Shown here one piece after another: positions 1-14,583 of a stretch of 64,000 bases of DNA. The notes under the pieces were generated by a model, which worked only from the letters and a program-made list of their open reading frames with translations, made no database searches and was not told the origin of the DNA. The stretch is from the NCBI GenBank assembly GCA_040218145.1, contig JAVJQK010000065.1, positions 124,001 to 188,000 of the forward strand, in the 5' to 3' direction. A program made the translations under genes and the position numbers. The number at the start of each line of letters is the position of its first letter. Position 1 is the stretch's first letter. This DNA comes from Sandaracinaceae bacterium. GTDB taxonomy: Bacteria > Myxococcota_A > Polyangia > Polyangiales > Sandaracinaceae.

Positions 1-5599
<5,599 letters not shown>

Positions 5600-5673
5600 G
5601 ACGAGGTCTACGAGACGCCTATGTGGAAGGATACACCCGCACCGTACGAATACGTATCGAACCGACGCGCGGG

Positions 5674-6411
5674 TCAGTCCATGCGGAAGTCGGCGAGGAT
5701 CTCGAGGTCCTCGGCCGGCTCGGGCGCGCCCGGCACCCGCTGGGTCTCGAGCAGGACCACGGTGGCGTCGGGGAACATCGCCTTGGCGAGGTTGCAGTTC
5801 GCGGGCTCGTTGTCGAAGAACGCCACAAGCTCGCCCACCCGATCGAGGGTCGGCAGGGCGCCGCGCTTGAACGCCTCGTCGTGCATGCCCGGGTCGGGCT
5901 TGAGGATCAGCTCGATCCCCGCCACGCCGATCGGGAAGCCGTCGTCGCGGAGCTTCGCGACGGTCCCGGGGAGCATGCCCGGGAGATCCCGCCCCGTGAG
6001 GTAGCAGACGTTGGCCCCCGACTCGTACGCCGCCCGCACGTACTCGACCGAGCCCGCGAGGGGCACGTCGCACGCGATGTAGGCGTCGGTGAAGAAGCGG
6101 TCGTGCCAGAAGGTGGTGATCTCCTTGACCACGTCGCCGCGGTAGACGTTGCACTCCTTCAACGTGTCCGTGAGGAGGTAGCAGATCTTGTCGACCTCGA
6201 GCGTGAGCATCGCGTCGGCGAGGTCCGGATCCTCGTCCGCGATCTCTTCGCGGTACTCCATCAGGATCTCGAGCGTGCGCGGCCGGTTGTCGAACAGGGT
6301 CGCGTCCAGATCGAAGACCACGACCGGCGGCCGCTCACGATCCCACGACCCGAGAGTCGCGAGGACCTGGCGGAGCACGTCGAGCTGATGCGGAAGAGGC
6401 GGCGGTCTCAA
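5674..6411 (-). CDS. HAD-family hydrolase
   Basis: Cytosolic phosphohydrolase-like protein of about 245 aa. Motif I is FDLDATLFD (nucleophile Asp34, general acid Asp36 from the chosen start), motif II is LTGRD, a Lys-containing segment follows (LILKPDPGMHDEAFKR), and the acidic motif IV is FFDNEP. This is the complete HAD set, so phosphatase or phosphotransferase activity is likely; the substrate is unknown. The frame is open to 6540, but a TTG at 6411 preceded by GGGAG six bases upstream is the better-supported start, and the extra N-terminus reads unlike protein. It stands alone, 75 bp from the giant protein gene and divergent from the response regulator. Confidence 0.85.
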   Translation of the reverse strand: MRPPPLPHQLDVLRQVLATLGSWDRERPPVVVFDLDATLFDNRPRTLEILMEYREEIADEDPDLADAMLTLEVDKICYLLTDTLKECNVYRGDVVKEITTFWHDRFFTDAYIACDVPLAGSVEYVRAAYESGANVCYLTGRDLPGMLPGTVAKLRDDGFPIGVAGIELILKPDPGMHDEAFKRGALPTLDRVGELVAFFDNEPANCNLAKAMFPDATVVLLETQRVPGAPEPAEDLEILADFRMD

Positions 6412-6692
6412 GAAGCACTCCCAGCGTCCGAGGATATCCGACGGAGGGCGAACGAAAAAAGCTCCGTTCGCAACCAGTTCATCCGGGGGGGCATGGTGTA
6501 CCGCGTCTGGGGACCTAAGGTGAGGGGCAACCCGGGGCATTGCGCCTCCGGCGCGTTCTCCCTATCATCGGTGGGCTCGCTCGGGAATGAGCGTGCACCT
6601 CGAGCGTTGGGGAGCCTCGAAAGCTGGTGGGATCGATCGGCGGTCCCGACCAGAACGTACGCGTGATCCCACGCCTTCAGCAGTACGGATCC

Positions 6693-7181
6693 ATGAGCCA
6701 CGAACTCCGCGACAGCAGCCCTCCCCAGCCCTCCAAGGCCGATCGACGCAAGCTGGCGCGAGCCCGCAGAGCCGTCCAGACCATCCCGCCGATCCGGACG
6801 CGGGGCGTGCTGGTGGTCGAGGACGATCCCGATCTGCAGTGGCAGCTCGCCCGCATGCTCACCGTGCGCGGCAACCGGGTCGTGGGCACCTCGTCCGCCG
6901 AGGGCGCGCTCGAGCTGATGAAGCAGTGGCCCGTCGATCTGGTCCTGGTCGACGACGTCCTTCCGGGCATGAGCGGCATGCAGCTCGCCAAGATCGTCCG
7001 CGACCTCTACCCCGAGACGCCCGTCGTCCTGATGCAGTCGGAGTCGACCGAGCACTCGCACCTCGCGGCCAAGCTCGCGGGCGCCGTCGCCGTGGTCGCC
7101 AAGCCCTTCCGCCCCGAAGCGATCGTGGAGCTGCTCCGCTCGTTCCCCAAGGGCGAGCCCGAGCTGGTCCCCGCCGAGTAG
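6693..7181 (+). CDS. Response regulator receiver protein
   Basis: Single-domain receiver of 162 aa with a basic N-terminal tail of about 35 residues. The acidic pocket is VVEDDPD (about 41-47), the phospho-acceptor is Asp87 in VLVDDVLPGMSG, and the conserved switch Lys lies in VVAKPFRP. There is no output domain, so it likely acts by protein contact. ATG 6693 is preferred over an in-frame GTG at 6627 because the residues between do not look like coding sequence; no strong RBS is seen for either. The stop is 3 bp before the S55 peptidase gene, so the two are probably co-transcribed. No kinase is adjacent. Confidence 0.88.
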   Translation: MSHELRDSSPPQPSKADRRKLARARRAVQTIPPIRTRGVLVVEDDPDLQWQLARMLTVRGNRVVGTSSAEGALELMKQWPVDLVLVDDVLPGMSGMQLAKIVRDLYPETPVVLMQSESTEHSHLAAKLAGAVAVVAKPFRPEAIVELLRSFPKGEPELVPAE

Positions 7182-7184
7182 CGG

Positions 7185-9071
7185 ATGCGCCGGCTTCCTT
7201 CGCGGAAGGGCCTCGTCGCGCTGGCGTTCGGGGCGATGCTCCTCGCCTCGGTGATGGGCCCGGTGGCGGGCGGCCAGGTCCGTCGCGCCATGACGGGCAC
7301 GATCTCGGTCGAGGAGATCACGCCCGGCATGCGCGGCTACGGGCTGACGGTGTTCCGCGGCACCACGCCCGAGCGCTTCGACGTCGAGGTGATCGACGTG
7401 CTCCACAACTTCCGGCCCGACCAGGATCTGATCCTGATCCGCACCGACCACCCCATCCTCGACTCGGCGCACGTCGTCGCGGGCATGAGCGGCAGCCCGA
7501 TCTACCTCGACGGACGCCTCGCGGGCGCGTACGCGTACGGCTGGCCCTTCAGTCAGGATCCGGTGGCGGGGGTCACGCCGATCGCGAACATGATCACGGA
7601 GATGCACCGGCCGATCGCGCCGAGCCTCTTCCCCGGTGCCGTGCCCGTGCCCGCGAGCCCGCGAGCCCGGCCGCGCGCCTCGCTCGGCGGCCTCGCGCCT
7701 TACCTCGGCGCGGAGCCGGCCGACGCGACCACCGCCGTCGAGGCGCACGCGAGCGCGAGCGGCGCCGCCCGTGGTCCGCGCTCGAGCGCCACGCTGCAGC
7801 CGGCCGCGACGCCGCTCCTGCTCGGCGGGCTCGACGGCTCCGTGGTGGAGATGCTGGAAGAGCAGCTCGGCCGCTTCGGCCTCATGGTCCTGCAGGCGGG
7901 CGGCGCGGGTCAGGCCGAGCCGCCTCCCGGCACGCCCACGTCCTACACCCACGGCAGCGCGGTCGGCGTGCAGCTCGTGCGGGGCGACGTCGCCGCCACC
8001 GCCGTGGGCACCGTCACCCACGTCGACGGGCGGCGGGTGAGCGCCTTCGGCCACCCCATGCTCAACGCGGGGCAGACCGGCCTCCCGACCGCGATCGCGC
8101 GGGTCCTGCACATCCTCTCGAGCCAGGCGCGCAGCTTCAAGATCAGCGAGCCCGTCCGCCCGCTCGGCACGCTGGTGCACGATCGACAGTCCTCCATCGT
8201 GGTGGACACGGGGCTCCAGGCGGCGACCGTCGAGGCGGTCATTCGCATCCACGGCGTCGAGGGCGCCCCGCGCGACACCTGGCGTTTCGAGGTCGCGAGC
8301 CACCGCGTGCTGACGCCCGTGCTGCTCAACGCGGCGCTCCTCAACGCGCTCCAGGCGACCGCGGCCGACAACGCCGACGTGATGTTCGAGGCGCGCAGCC
8401 GCGTGACGGTCGCGGGGCGCAGCCAGGTCGAGGAGGTCGTGGACCGCGGCTACAGCCGCATGGGCGCCGCGAACCCCGCCGCGCTCGGTCAGCTGCGCCT
8501 CTTCTCGATGCTCGAGGCCATCTACGGCAACCCCTTCCAGGAGGCGCGCGCGGCGCGGATCGAGATCGACCTCGACGTGCGCCTCGGGCGGGAGACGACC
8601 CGCATCCTCGACGCCTCGGTCGCCTCGGCGGACGTGGACCCCGGCAGCACCGTGCCCGTGCGCGTGACGCTGCGGCGCTTCGGCCAGCCCGAGGAGGTGC
8701 GCGTGGTGCCGGTGCGCATCCCACAGCGGCTCGCGGGCGACGAGGTCGAGGTCTTCGTCCAGGCGGGCGGCGCGGTCCGCGTCCAGCACGCCCAGCCGAG
8801 GGATCTCGACGACCTGCTCGAGACCGTGCACGAGCGCTACGCGAACACGGACCTCATCGTCTCGCTCGAGACGCCGTCCCGCGGCCTGCGCTTCGCGGGG
8901 CACGTGGCGCGTCACCTCCCCGCCTCCGCGCTCGACGCGCTCCAGCTCCAGAACGACGGGGACCGCAACCGGCCCTTCGTCACCTACGATCGCCACGCCA
9001 TCGAGCTGGGCGAGGTCGTCACCGGGACGGCCCGCCTGCAGCTCCGCGTACGGGAGACCCCCAGGCCGTGA
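7185..9071 (+). CDS. SpoIVB-type S55 peptidase-domain protein
   Basis: 628 aa with an N-terminal signal/anchor (about residues 8-30). The S55 signature GMSGSPIYLDG is at about 100-110, preceded by TPGMRGYGLTVFRGT, matching the SpoIVB peptidase S55 domain; the nucleophile should be a serine of MSGSP. The region 100-330 continues with HVDGRRVSAFGHPML, also typical of this family. The C-terminal ~250 residues are beta-rich. The role is likely regulated proteolysis or substrate binding in the cell envelope; the target is unknown. The stop overlaps the next gene by 4 bp (GTGA), so peptidase and beta-propeller are translationally coupled. Confidence 0.85.
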   Translation: MRRLPSRKGLVALAFGAMLLASVMGPVAGGQVRRAMTGTISVEEITPGMRGYGLTVFRGTTPERFDVEVIDVLHNFRPDQDLILIRTDHPILDSAHVVAGMSGSPIYLDGRLAGAYAYGWPFSQDPVAGVTPIANMITEMHRPIAPSLFPGAVPVPASPRARPRASLGGLAPYLGAEPADATTAVEAHASASGAARGPRSSATLQPAATPLLLGGLDGSVVEMLEEQLGRFGLMVLQAGGAGQAEPPPGTPTSYTHGSAVGVQLVRGDVAATAVGTVTHVDGRRVSAFGHPMLNAGQTGLPTAIARVLHILSSQARSFKISEPVRPLGTLVHDRQSSIVVDTGLQAATVEAVIRIHGVEGAPRDTWRFEVASHRVLTPVLLNAALLNALQATAADNADVMFEARSRVTVAGRSQVEEVVDRGYSRMGAANPAALGQLRLFSMLEAIYGNPFQEARAARIEIDLDVRLGRETTRILDASVASADVDPGSTVPVRVTLRRFGQPEEVRVVPVRIPQRLAGDEVEVFVQAGGAVRVQHAQPRDLDDLLETVHERYANTDLIVSLETPSRGLRFAGHVARHLPASALDALQLQNDGDRNRPFVTYDRHAIELGEVVTGTARLQLRVRETPRP

Positions 9072-11110
9072 AGAGAGCCCGCTTCGCCCTCGCCCTCAGC
9101 AGCGCCAGCGTGCTGGCCGCCGGCGCCATCGTCGCGACGGACGCGTTCGCCGTCTCGACCGAGCGCTTCGTGCTCGACGACGCGGAGTCCCTCGCGGCCG
9201 GCGAGCTCGTGCGCACCGCGGTGCACTCGGACGGCCGCGTCACGACGGGCGCCGAGCTGCGCCGGATCGCGCTGCCCGAGGACATCCCGCTCGTCTACGC
9301 GACGGCCCGCGCGGCGGACGGGACGATCTTTCTGGGCACCGGCAACGAGGGGAAGATCTACCGGCTGCGCGGCGAGACGCTCGAGCTCTTCGCGGAGACC
9401 GGGCAGCTGCTCGTCTCGTCTCTCGCGCTCGGCGCGGGCGGCGACGTGTACGCGGGCACCCTGCCCGAGGGCCGCATCTACCGCGTCGGCGCGGACGGTC
9501 AGCCGAGCGAGATCGCGCGGCCCGACGGCGTCGAGCACGTGTGGGATCTCGCCTGGGACGGCTCGCGCAACGTGCTCTTCGCGGCCACCGGTCCCGAGGG
9601 GCAGGTCTTCGCCATCGATCGGCAGGGCAACGCCTCGCTCTGGTGGGACTCGCCCGCGAGCCACGTGATGAGCCTGGCGCTCGACTCGGACGGCACCCTC
9701 TACGCCGGCACCAGCGATCAGGCGGTCGTCGCGCGGCTCACCGGCCCGGGCCGCGCGGAGATCGTGCACGACTTCCCGGGCAACGAGATCACCGCGCTCG
9801 CCGTGCGCGACGGAGTGCTCGCGGTCGGCGCGAACGAGTTCCCCGATCCGCCGCGCATCGCGAGCACCCACGCCAAGAGCCGGAGCGCCAGCGCGGGCCG
9901 CGCGCCGCGGCCCCAGCCCGGCAAGGGACGCGTCTGGCGCGTCAGCCAGGACGGCCGCGCCGAGCAGCTCTTCGCGCAGGACGAGGGACACATCACGAGC
10001 CTGAACGTGCTCGCCGACGGGACGATCTACGCCGGGACCGGTAAGGACGGCCACGTGATCCGGATCCACGCCGACCGCACGTGGTCGCGCTGGATCGACG
10101 TCGACGAGCGACAGGTGCTCGACATCGCGATGGAGGGGGACGCGCCCTACTTCGTCACCGGAGACGGCGCGGCCGTCTACCGCGTGGTGGCCGGACGTCC
10201 GGCCAACGCGATCTGGGAGAGCAAGGTGCTCGACGCGCGCTTCCCCGCGCGCTGGGGCCAGCTGGTCTGGCGCGCGGAGGGCGCGCTCCGGCTCGAGACC
10301 CGCTCGGGCAACAGCGAGACGCCGGACGAGACCTGGAGCGCGTGGTCCAACGCCCTGAGCGCCCCCGGCCCGGTCCGCTCGCCGCAGGCGCGCTTCCTCC
10401 AGGTGCGCGCCCGCTTCGACGCCGCCCCCGACGCGACCCTCCGCGCGGTCACCGTCTACTTCCTCCCCCAGAACCAGCGGCCCGTGGTGACCGACGTGCG
10501 CCTCGAGGGCCACAACAAGGCCGCGACCAAGCGCATGCGCGAGGAGCGTCAAGCGCACGTGCCCGACGCGTCGCACCAGTACAAGCTCTCCTGGAGCGTC
10601 GACAACCCCGACGACGACCGCCTCCGCTACCGCCTGTCCTACCGTCGGGAAGATCAGACCGTGTGGCGCGACATGCTCCGCCCCGGCCAGGAGCTCACCG
10701 AGGACGAGTACAGCTGGGACACCGAGTCCATCCCCGACGGCTGGTACGTGGTGCGGGTCGAGGCGAGCGACGAGCGCGACAACCCCGACGCGCTGACCCT
10801 CCGCGACACGCGCGAGAGCGAGCCGATCCGCATCGACAACCACGCGCCGCGGGTCGAGGCGCTCCGCTTCGCGCAGAACCGGCTGACCGGTCGCGCGGTC
10901 GACGCGCTCGGGCCGATCGCGCGCCTCGAGCTCGCGGTGGACGGCGGGGACTGGACGCCCATCTTCCCGACCGACGATCTCTTCGACACCGCGCGCGAGG
11001 AATTCTCGGTCGATCTCTCCTCGCTCGACGCGGGCCTGCACATCGTCGCGGTGCGCGCGACCGACGCCGGCGGCAACGTCGGCTCCCAAGAAGCGCAGAT
11101 CCGCCGCTGA
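9068..11110 (+). CDS. Exported beta-propeller protein with C-terminal Ig/FN3-like region
   Basis: 680 aa starting at a GTG that overlaps the peptidase stop. The N-terminus is a signal peptide (basic start, hydrophobic to about residue 28, cut near DAFAVS). Residues about 70-400 hold repeated blade motifs such as GTIFLGTGNEGKIYRL, GDVYAGTLPEGRIYRV, GTLYAGTSDQAVVARL and GTIYAGTGKDGHVIRI, which is a WD40/YVTN-like propeller. A region with Arg/Ser/Pro interrupts between blades. The last ~250 residues (LSWSVDNPDDDRLRYRLSYR, VRVEASDERDNP, VAVRATDAGGN) read as fibronectin/Ig-like strands. No catalytic motif is seen. It is probably a periplasmic or surface scaffold partnering the S55 peptidase. Confidence 0.85.
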   Translation: MKRARFALALSSASVLAAGAIVATDAFAVSTERFVLDDAESLAAGELVRTAVHSDGRVTTGAELRRIALPEDIPLVYATARAADGTIFLGTGNEGKIYRLRGETLELFAETGQLLVSSLALGAGGDVYAGTLPEGRIYRVGADGQPSEIARPDGVEHVWDLAWDGSRNVLFAATGPEGQVFAIDRQGNASLWWDSPASHVMSLALDSDGTLYAGTSDQAVVARLTGPGRAEIVHDFPGNEITALAVRDGVLAVGANEFPDPPRIASTHAKSRSASAGRAPRPQPGKGRVWRVSQDGRAEQLFAQDEGHITSLNVLADGTIYAGTGKDGHVIRIHADRTWSRWIDVDERQVLDIAMEGDAPYFVTGDGAAVYRVVAGRPANAIWESKVLDARFPARWGQLVWRAEGALRLETRSGNSETPDETWSAWSNALSAPGPVRSPQARFLQVRARFDAAPDATLRAVTVYFLPQNQRPVVTDVRLEGHNKAATKRMREERQAHVPDASHQYKLSWSVDNPDDDRLRYRLSYRREDQTVWRDMLRPGQELTEDEYSWDTESIPDGWYVVRVEASDERDNPDALTLRDTRESEPIRIDNHAPRVEALRFAQNRLTGRAVDALGPIARLELAVDGGDWTPIFPTDDLFDTAREEFSVDLSSLDAGLHIVAVRATDAGGNVGSQEAQIRR

Positions 11111-11236
11111 ACCCCGCAGATTTCGCGCGACCGCGCAGCTTTCGCGAGCGGAGACCCGAGCCCCGTTCGCGGACCGGTCAGGCCCCCACACCCGATCGGC
11201 GGGCTGGCACGGGCGCACCTCTAGCCTCCAGCGCCT

Positions 11237-11253
11237 TTGGCATCCCTCGTGCT
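11237..11253 (+). promoter_or_regulatory. Candidate sigma-54 promoter
   Basis: TTGGCATCCCTCGTGCT has the invariant GG and GC dinucleotides exactly ten bases apart and good flanking matches (TGGCA at -24, GTGCT at -12). It lies 28 bp before the ATG of the following lipoprotein, leaving room for a transcription start near 11264 and the GGGAGGGTGAG ribosome-binding site. No enhancer site was identified. Confidence 0.4.
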
Positions 11254-11281
11254 CGTGGGAACCGGCCGGGGAGGGTGAGAC

Positions 11282-12238
11282 ATGCAACGATTGATGTGGA
11301 CGCTCAGCGTCTCATTGGGACTGGTCTTCGGCGGCTGCGCAGACAGCGGGAGCCAGACCGAGGCGCTCGGGATCAGCGACGGAGAGCCCTGCGAGACCGA
11401 GTGGGAGACCCGGCTCGTGCTCGCCGACGGCGCCCGTGACGTGGTGGGGACGGTGAGCTTCTCGCTGAACGACGGATACGTGACCGCGGTGGTCACCACG
11501 CTGCCGGCCTGGGAGCTCGGCGACACCTATCTCGGCGTGGGCATCGACGGCGCGCCGCCGACGTGGGTGGTGATGAACCCCGAGCCCTGGGTCACCGGCT
11601 GGATGACCCGGATCGTGATCCGGCATCCGCTCGATGGACAGGTGAGGTGCGGCGCAGAGCTGAAGATCCAGCTCCAGGCCAACGTGCGCGAGAGAGGTGC
11701 GCTGGGTCACGAGCTGGCGTCCGCGTTCGGTCCCGAGGACCGCGGCCAGTGGGGCTGGGCCGACTTCCGCCCGTACTGCTGCCCCGAGGAGCCGCGCGGC
11801 TGCACCTATACGCAGGGGTTCTGGAAGAACCACCCCGGCGCGTGGCCGGTCGGAGGCCTGATGCTGGGTGACCACTTCTACACGCAAGCCGAGCTGCTCA
11901 CGCTCCTGCGCACCCCGGTGCGAGGCGACGCGAGCGTGGCCCTCGCGCACCAGCTCATCGCGGCCGAGCTCAACGTCGCGGCGGGGGCCTCACCGATCCC
12001 CGCCATCGCCGACGCCCAGACCTGGATGAGCGTGCACGACGGGGGCGGGACGCTGCCCTACGGGATCCGCGCGAGCTCCACCGCCGGGCGCATGGCGACG
12101 CGCCTGAACGACGCGCTCTCCGACTACAACGAGGGGCTCACGGGGCCCGGACACTGCGACGACCGTGACTGCGATCGCCGCATCGACGAGGACGAGGACG
12201 TGGACGAGGCCTGCGACGGCCCGAGCGACACGCTCTGA
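11282..12238 (+). CDS. Lipoprotein with TQGFWKNH motif
   Basis: 318 aa, with a strong RBS (GGGAGGGTGAG) before ATG 11282. Lipoprotein signal with lipobox VFGGC (Cys19). The middle carries GCTYTQGFWKNHPGAWPV, a motif seen in many secreted bacterial proteins of unknown function, followed by a helical stretch (LLTLLRTP, ALAHQLIAAELNVAAG, RLNDALSDYNEG). The C-terminus is an Asp-rich MopE-like tail (HCDDRDCDRRIDEDEDVDEACDG), suggesting cation binding and linking it to the MopE-repeat proteins nearby. Monocistronic by spacing. The function is unknown. Confidence 0.85.
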   Translation: MQRLMWTLSVSLGLVFGGCADSGSQTEALGISDGEPCETEWETRLVLADGARDVVGTVSFSLNDGYVTAVVTTLPAWELGDTYLGVGIDGAPPTWVVMNPEPWVTGWMTRIVIRHPLDGQVRCGAELKIQLQANVRERGALGHELASAFGPEDRGQWGWADFRPYCCPEEPRGCTYTQGFWKNHPGAWPVGGLMLGDHFYTQAELLTLLRTPVRGDASVALAHQLIAAELNVAAGASPIPAIADAQTWMSVHDGGGTLPYGIRASSTAGRMATRLNDALSDYNEGLTGPGHCDDRDCDRRIDEDEDVDEACDGPSDTL

Positions 12239-12262
12239 GCCGCGCGTCCGGGGAGCGGTCGG

Positions 12263-13564
12263 TCAAGGCGCCGCCGCTCTCCAGACGTGCCCCTCGGTCC
12301 CCTCGAGGCGGTAGCCCCCGGCGACCGCGCTGTCGCGCTCGGACGCGCTCGTCGTATAGAAATGGTCGTTGCCACGCACGAGGCGGTAGAGCGGCGTGCT
12401 GCCGCAGCCCGGCGCGCGACCGACGTAGCCCATGATGCCCTCCACGGTCGACCCGGGCGCGCCCTCACAAGTGCTGCTCCGCGTGTAGAAGTGGAAGCCC
12501 GTCGACAGGACGCAGCGATAGAGCGGCTGCACGCCCGGGTTGCTCGCCGCGTAGAGGTAGAAGTAGTCGTAGAACTCGACGCGGAAGCCGCAGCAGGCCG
12601 CCTCGGTGCGGCTCGTGGTGTAGAAGTGCTCGCCGCTCGCCGAGTTGTAGCTGCGGTGCACGCCGACCCGGCAGCCACCGGGCACGTCGTCGCAGCGGCC
12701 GTCGCAGTCGTCGTCGACCAGGTTGCAGGTCTCGGTCACGACCGGCGGCGCGCTGCACGTGCCCCAGACCCCGGCGCTGCAGATCTCGCTGCCCGAGCCG
12801 CACGCGGTGCTGCACGATCGCGTCAGGCCGTCGTCGGTGACCCCGTCGCAGTCGTCGTCGACGCCGTTGCAGGTCTCGGGGCTGGGCGAGGGCGCGGTGC
12901 ACGTCGTCCACGCGCCCGTGACGCACATCTCGGTCCCGGATCCGCACGCCGTGCTGCACCCGCGCGTGAGCCCCTCGTCCACGCGGGAGTCGCAGTCCTC
13001 GTCCATGCCGTCGCAGGTCTCGGCCGTGGGCATCACCGCGTCGCAGCCGGTCCACGCGCCGCCCTCGCAGGACTCCGTCCCGCCGCCGCACGCGCTCGAG
13101 CAGGCGCGCGGCGCGATGGCCTCGTCGACCGCCGCGTCGCAGTCGTCGTCGACGGTGTTGCAGTCCTCGACCGCGCCCGGGTGGATCGAGGGATCGCCCT
13201 CGTCGCAGTCGTCCATCGCGACCGCTCCGTCGCCGTCGAGGTCACGGTCCGCGGGCAGGCACGATCGGCGCTGGCAGATCTCACCCGCCGGGCAGCTCCC
13301 GTCGCCCGCGCACGCGGGATAGGGCGCGCAGATCCCGTCGACGCAGCGCTCGAGCGGCGCGCAGCCCTCGTCGCAGGTGCGGGCCGGCCCCGCGTCTCGC
13401 GCGCCCGCGTCGTCCGGGGCGGTCGTGCCCGTGTCGGCCCGGCCTCCGTCGCGCGCGGTGGCGGCGTCGACGCTGGCATCGTCGTAGCTGCGCGGCAGCA
13501 CGGAGTTGGCGCACGCGGGGATGACCAGGAGCGAGAGGAGGGAGCACCAGGTGAAGCGACGCAT
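12263..13564 (-). CDS. Lipoprotein: MopE repeats plus DUF5648-like C-terminal domain
   Basis: 433 aa from ATG 13564, where MRRFTWCSLLSLLVIPAC is a compact lipoprotein signal. An upstream ATG at 13600 overlaps the preceding stop (ATGA) and is an alternative. After an Ala/Asp/Gly linker comes a Cys-rich segment (CDEGCAPLERCVDGICAPYP), a DRDLDGDG calcium motif, and four MopE-type motifs (DCNTVDDDCDAAVDE and variants) separated by CSTACGSGxExC linkers. The last ~150 residues contain repeated GEHFYTTSRTE, FHFYTRSSTCEG and DHFYTTSASERD blocks with LYR motifs, matching DUF5648-type repeats found in secreted hydrolases and adhesins. It is probably surface exposed; no enzyme activity can be assigned. 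Confidence 0.87.
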   Translation of the reverse strand: MRRFTWCSLLSLLVIPACANSVLPRSYDDASVDAATARDGGRADTGTTAPDDAGARDAGPARTCDEGCAPLERCVDGICAPYPACAGDGSCPAGEICQRRSCLPADRDLDGDGAVAMDDCDEGDPSIHPGAVEDCNTVDDDCDAAVDEAIAPRACSSACGGGTESCEGGAWTGCDAVMPTAETCDGMDEDCDSRVDEGLTRGCSTACGSGTEMCVTGAWTTCTAPSPSPETCNGVDDDCDGVTDDGLTRSCSTACGSGSEICSAGVWGTCSAPPVVTETCNLVDDDCDGRCDDVPGGCRVGVHRSYNSASGEHFYTTSRTEAACCGFRVEFYDYFYLYAASNPGVQPLYRCVLSTGFHFYTRSSTCEGAPGSTVEGIMGYVGRAPGCGSTPLYRLVRGNDHFYTTSASERDSAVAGGYRLEGTEGHVWRAAAP

Positions 13565-13596
13565 GAGGCACAGCGTACCCGCTCGCGGGGCCCGCT

Positions 13597-14556
13597 TCAT
13601 CGGAGCAGATCGAGCGCGACGCCTACCACGGAGGCGCTGGCGATCACCGCGCGAGCGCGTGGGGTCTGCCGCGCGCCCTCGGGCGCGGGAGGCGTCTCGA
13701 CCAGGGCGTCCAGCCACACGCCGAGCGGCGGCCGGGCGAGCGCGCCGCTCAGGTCGAAGAGCGCGAGATCCTCGACGCCGGCCGCGCGCGCGAGCGCGAC
13801 GTCTTCGGCCAGCTCCGCCGGGTCGCGGTAGGTGCGCTCGTCTCCCAGCGCGCCCACCCCGATGGCGCCGAGCGACGCGCTCGCCCGCGGCCCGAAGCGC
13901 GCCCGGCTCTCCCGCGCGAAGCGATCGAGGAGCGCCCGCGCGTCGTCGCGTCGCACCACGCCGAAGCCGTAGCCCTCGAAGAGGCTCGTGTAGAGCATCG
14001 CGCTGAGCACGTCGTAGCCCGCGTCGATCGGCGTCCCGAGCGCGCGCTGCCAGCCGCCCCCGGCCCGGCCGGGCAACACGACGGGCGGCACCAGGGCGGC
14101 GATCACCTCGAGGCCGCGCGCCCTGGCCAGCGCGCAGAGCCGCCGGTGTGGCGCGGCGTCGATCGGTCGCGTCAGCCACGCGCGCGCCGCGCCGAGGTAG
14201 CCGTCCGTGATGCGCCGCAGCTCCGCGATCGGCGGCTCGAGGTCGAGCGCGAGCGCGTCGATCGGGCCTTCGACGGCGTCGAGCAGGGTCCGCACCCACG
14301 CCTCGAACCGCTCCGCGTTCCCCGGGTGGAGCCAGCGGCCGTCCGCGTCGTCGAGCAGCGGCCACAGCCCCACCGAGAGCCCCTGCGACGCGCAGCGCGC
14401 CACCACGCGGCGCGCCCCTTCTTCCTGCCCTGGCTGCACCGCGAAGAGGAGCTGCACGCGACGCGCGGCCAGCGCCTCGAGCGCCGGCGTCTCCGCGAGC
14501 ACGTCGAGCGGCACCAGCTCGCTCCAGATCCTCCGTCGCGCCATCGCGGCGCTCAT
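13597..14556 (-). CDS. Hypothetical TIM-barrel-like protein
   Basis: 319 aa with no signal peptide in the N-terminal sequence (MSAAMARRRIWSELVP). Alternating strands and helices with motifs such as LLFAVQPG, IDALALDLEPPIAEL, VIAALVPPVVLPG, YDVLSAMLYTSLFEGYGFG and LALFDLSG suggest a barrel like glycoside-hydrolase-related proteins, with LDLEPP in the position of a catalytic strand. This is a fold impression only; I do not recognise the family. Its stop overlaps the alternative upstream start of the lipoprotein gene, so the two may be coupled. Confidence 0.75.
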   Translation of the reverse strand: MSAAMARRRIWSELVPLDVLAETPALEALAARRVQLLFAVQPGQEEGARRVVARCASQGLSVGLWPLLDDADGRWLHPGNAERFEAWVRTLLDAVEGPIDALALDLEPPIAELRRITDGYLGAARAWLTRPIDAAPHRRLCALARARGLEVIAALVPPVVLPGRAGGGWQRALGTPIDAGYDVLSAMLYTSLFEGYGFGVVRRDDARALLDRFARESRARFGPRASASLGAIGVGALGDERTYRDPAELAEDVALARAAGVEDLALFDLSGALARPPLGVWLDALVETPPAPEGARQTPRARAVIASASVVGVALDLLR

Positions 14557-14583
14557 AGCAGACCCGAGCCCGAGGACCCGAGC

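Noticed and set aside
7185..11287. Long minus-strand open frames across the S55 peptidase and beta-propeller
   Set aside because: High GC leaves antisense frames open; their translations are Arg/His/Ala-rich and domain-free, while the plus-strand genes show clear families.
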